Shown piece after piece: positions 62,207 to 64,000 of a DNA stretch of 64,000 bases; positions within the stretch are counted from its first letter, which is position 1, and each line of letters begins with the position of its first letter. The DNA comes from Alkalibacterium sp. (lineage in GTDB: Bacteria > Bacillota > Bacilli > Lactobacillales > Carnobacteriaceae_A). The notes beneath the pieces are model-generated. The model made no database searches. It was not told the origin of the DNA and saw only the letters and a list, made by a program, of their open reading frames with translations. The stretch covers positions 281,884-345,883 of the forward strand of contig RECC01000036.1 of the NCBI GenBank assembly GCA_007692455.1, in the 5' to 3' direction. Made by a program: the position numbers and the translations under genes.

Positions 62207-62887
62207 ATGGCTGACGGTCTGTTTGCGAGAGAAATAAAGGCAATTGATGCCTTTACGATACAAGACATTGGCATACCCTCGATGGTTCTGATGGAAAGAG
62301 CAGCCCTGGCTGTGTCGCAGTTTGTACTCGAAAACACTGTTGAAGAAACGGTAAATATATTTTGTGGGCCAGGAAATAACGGTGGAGATGGTATAGCTGT
62401 TGGCCGGATACTCAGTCAGGCTGGAAGAAATGTTACGATTTATATGATTGGGGATTTCTCGAAGGCTACAGAAGAAACCACGGCTCAGTTAAGAATAGCA
62501 AAAAATTTAAAAATGTCAGTTTCCGAAAAACGTTATATTGGTAAAATTGAAAAAGACTCAGTGATAGTGGATGCTCTTTTTGGAATCGGATTGAATCGTG
62601 AGGTCGAAGAACCTTTTCTTTCTGTCATCAAAGCAATTAACCTGTCGGCTGCTACAAAAGTTTCACTGGATGTACCTTCTGGTTTGTCAGCAGATAAGGG
62701 AGAGTGTTTCAATGAAGGCATCAAAGCGAATTTTACTGCTTCAATCGGCTTCTGGAAAATAGGCTTTAACCATCCCAAAGCCAAGCATTATACTGGAAAA
62801 GTCAGTGTTCTTGATATCGGCTATCCGTCGATTGATTATTACTCACACATACTTGAAAAGGAGAGAAAGATAGATGAACCGTTTTAA
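62207..62887 (+). CDS. nnrE: NAD(P)H-hydrate epimerase (YjeF N domain)
   Basis: A 226-residue single-domain protein. The motif VNIFCGPGNNGGDGIAVGRI and the later SLDVPSGLSADKG are diagnostic of the YjeF N-terminal epimerase fold, which recycles damaged NAD(P)H. The dehydratase domain usually fused in other bacteria is absent here, as in some Lactobacillales. GAAAGGAGAGTCTAT precedes ATG. It overlaps the next gene by 14 bp. Confidence 0.93.
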   Translation: MADGLFAREIKAIDAFTIQDIGIPSMVLMERAALAVSQFVLENTVEETVNIFCGPGNNGGDGIAVGRILSQAGRNVTIYMIGDFSKATEETTAQLRIAKNLKMSVSEKRYIGKIEKDSVIVDALFGIGLNREVEEPFLSVIKAINLSAATKVSLDVPSGLSADKGECFNEGIKANFTASIGFWKIGFNHPKAKHYTGKVSVLDIGYPSIDYYSHILEKERKIDEPF

Positions 62888-63809
62888 TTTTCAAGGCGAG
62901 CATATAAGAGAACAGTATTTTGAAGGTTGGTATGTCAAGACAATTGACAGTAATAATGATTTATCAATTGCGCTGATTCCAGGAGTAGCTCATTTTTCTG
63001 AAAACGAATCGTTTGTTCAATATAACATCAACTATAAAGGTCAATCTTACAGCGGAAAAATTACGTTTCCACGAGAGCATTTTAGTATTGTAGGGGACCC
63101 ACAGACCATTGCACTGCCTAAATTTGTACTTAATGAAAGAGGTGTGATGGGCAGTTTGTCAGACAGTGGTAATCGTATAGTGTTTGACCTTGATTTCGGA
63201 GTGTTCACCCCAATCAAGGAAACAGTCTATAGTCCAAGTATTATGGGACCCTTTGAATACCTGAAAATGCCTTGTTCACATGATGTTATCAGCATGAAAC
63301 ATTCAGTGACAGGTACGGTATTTGTTAATGGAGAAAAAGTCGTGATTGAGAATGGCTCGGGCTACATTGAGAAAGACAGAGGCAGCACATTTCCAAGTAA
63401 ATATGTTTGGGCTCAAGCTAACAATTTTTCTGAAAATAACAAGGCTTCCCTTTTTCTATCTGTGGCCCAAATTGAAAAAAGTGCATTGGATTTCATTGGA
63501 ACGATAGCGGTATTTCATGACGGAATAGAAGAGCACCGTTTTGCTACTTATCTGGGTACACGTGTAAATGTTGAGGTAGATTATCAGAAAAACCAGTACA
63601 CAGTTACTCTGAGAAACCCCAGAAAAAAACTGGAAGTTTGGGTCAGGCTGGCAAATGAAATGTCACTGATTGCCCCGATGAAAAATGAGATGGATTATGC
63701 AATTAAAGAGACCGTCAAATCAGATATCACTCTAAAATTTTCGAATGCTGACCTGGAAGCAGTGCATCTGACTACTGAAAATGGTGCGGCAGAACTGGTG
63801 AACTGGTAG
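62874..63809 (+). CDS. Tocopherol cyclase-like beta-barrel family protein
   Basis: A 311-residue protein whose start YFEGWYVKTIDS and core GYIEKDRGSTFPSKYVWAQA match the family called tocopherol cyclase-like (two lipocalin-like halves). In bacteria without tocopherol the substrate is unknown. The ATG is inside the end of nnrE with AAAGGAGAG about 8 nt upstream, so the pair is translationally coupled. No transmembrane or signal sequence is apparent. The family name should not be read as an activity. Confidence 0.8.
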   Translation: MNRFNFQGEHIREQYFEGWYVKTIDSNNDLSIALIPGVAHFSENESFVQYNINYKGQSYSGKITFPREHFSIVGDPQTIALPKFVLNERGVMGSLSDSGNRIVFDLDFGVFTPIKETVYSPSIMGPFEYLKMPCSHDVISMKHSVTGTVFVNGEKVVIENGSGYIEKDRGSTFPSKYVWAQANNFSENNKASLFLSVAQIEKSALDFIGTIAVFHDGIEEHRFATYLGTRVNVEVDYQKNQYTVTLRNPRKKLEVWVRLANEMSLIAPMKNEMDYAIKETVKSDITLKFSNADLEAVHLTTENGAAELVNW

Positions 63810-63860
63810 AAGCCACATTTATTTAAATTATAAAAGTCATAGGTTTGGTTGTAAGAAGAC

Positions 63861-63912
63861 AACAAATACTCCATTGTTTTGTATTAATTAACAAAACAAT
63901 GGAGTATTTGTT
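63861..63912. terminator. Perfect 22-bp inverted repeat, bidirectional terminator
   Basis: Positions 63861-63882 are perfectly complementary to 63891-63912 with an 8-nt AT loop. It lies between the tocopherol-cyclase-like gene and a minus-strand gene end. T-rich flanks on both sides fit two-way termination. Confidence 0.85.
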
Positions 63913-63954
63913 TATTCGTGTTTCTGTCAAGCCAGATTGTTTATAAATACCTTG

Positions 63955-64000
63955 TTATTTGATCTTTTTCTCAGCGGCAGGTAATGCTTTAAGGTATTTG
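63955..64000 (-). CDS. 3' end of an unidentified minus-strand gene (partial)
   Basis: On the minus strand an open frame enters from the window edge and ends with TAA at 63955-63957, giving a 14-residue tail KYLKALPAAEKKIK. The convergent terminator at 63861-63912 supports a gene here. The product cannot be judged from so few residues. Confidence 0.38.
   Translation of the reverse strand, partial: KYLKALPAAEKKIK

Overview
The window is a slice of a chromosome from a low-GC Gram-positive bacterium of the order Lactobacillales. Carnobacteriaceae or a neighbouring family is my best guess from protein style and gene order; I cannot name the genus. The reasons are a PolC-type replicase, a LexA/GAACN4GTTC SOS system, a CIRCE/HrcA heat-shock operon, a T-box riboswitch, strong AGGAGG ribosome binding sites with many GTG and TTG starts, and a housekeeping gene order close to Bacillus with typical lactic-acid-bacterium losses (no dxr in the uppS-cdsA-rseP-proS block, no working heme enzyme after ysxC).

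Layout: 1-6.3 kb holds the end of accA, a TPR protein, tig, clpX, ysxC and a degenerate HemA-like protein. 6.4-13.8 kb holds obgE, rnz, an SDR enzyme, a LapA-like membrane protein, degV, recJ and apt. 13.9-21.3 kb holds lexA divergent from ynzC, then tkt, yneF and a two-gene ABC exporter, ending in an elaborate hairpin shared with the convergent plsC. 22-25.3 kb is the translation block rpsB-tsf, pyrH-frr. 25.4 kb has an unannotated 29-codon reading frame on the minus strand. 25.6-34.7 kb is envelope and replication: uppS-cdsA-rseP-proS and polC. 34.7-42.2 kb is rimP-nusA-rnpM-ylxQ-infB-rbfA, then truB-ribF. 42.2-49.1 kb is hrcA-grpE-dnaK, dnaJ and lepA. 49.2-53.4 kb is a CBS-domain membrane protein, a 3-methyladenine glycosylase, a DUF3013-type protein, prmA and deoC. 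53.4-56.2 kb is relA-dtd. 56.3-57.6 kb is an SH3-amidase on the minus strand. 57.8-62.1 kb is a T-box followed by hisS-aspS-nfo. The end has nnrE, a tocopherol-cyclase-like protein and the tail of a minus-strand gene.

The region is mostly core information processing and is densely packed. Nearly every transcription unit ends in a recognisable intrinsic terminator. I see no insertion sequence, prophage, CRISPR array, rRNA or tRNA gene.

The most unusual items are: the HemA-fold protein whose catalytic cysteine and nucleotide-binding glycines are gone; the 29-residue cationic/hydrophobic peptide frame with a perfect ribosome binding site; an uppS start whose ribosome binding site is separated from ATG by a small hairpin; promoters placed just upstream of terminator hairpins before rimP-nusA and before relA; and a hisS-aspS T-box whose specifier and tRNA-end pairing base both point to tRNA-Asp.
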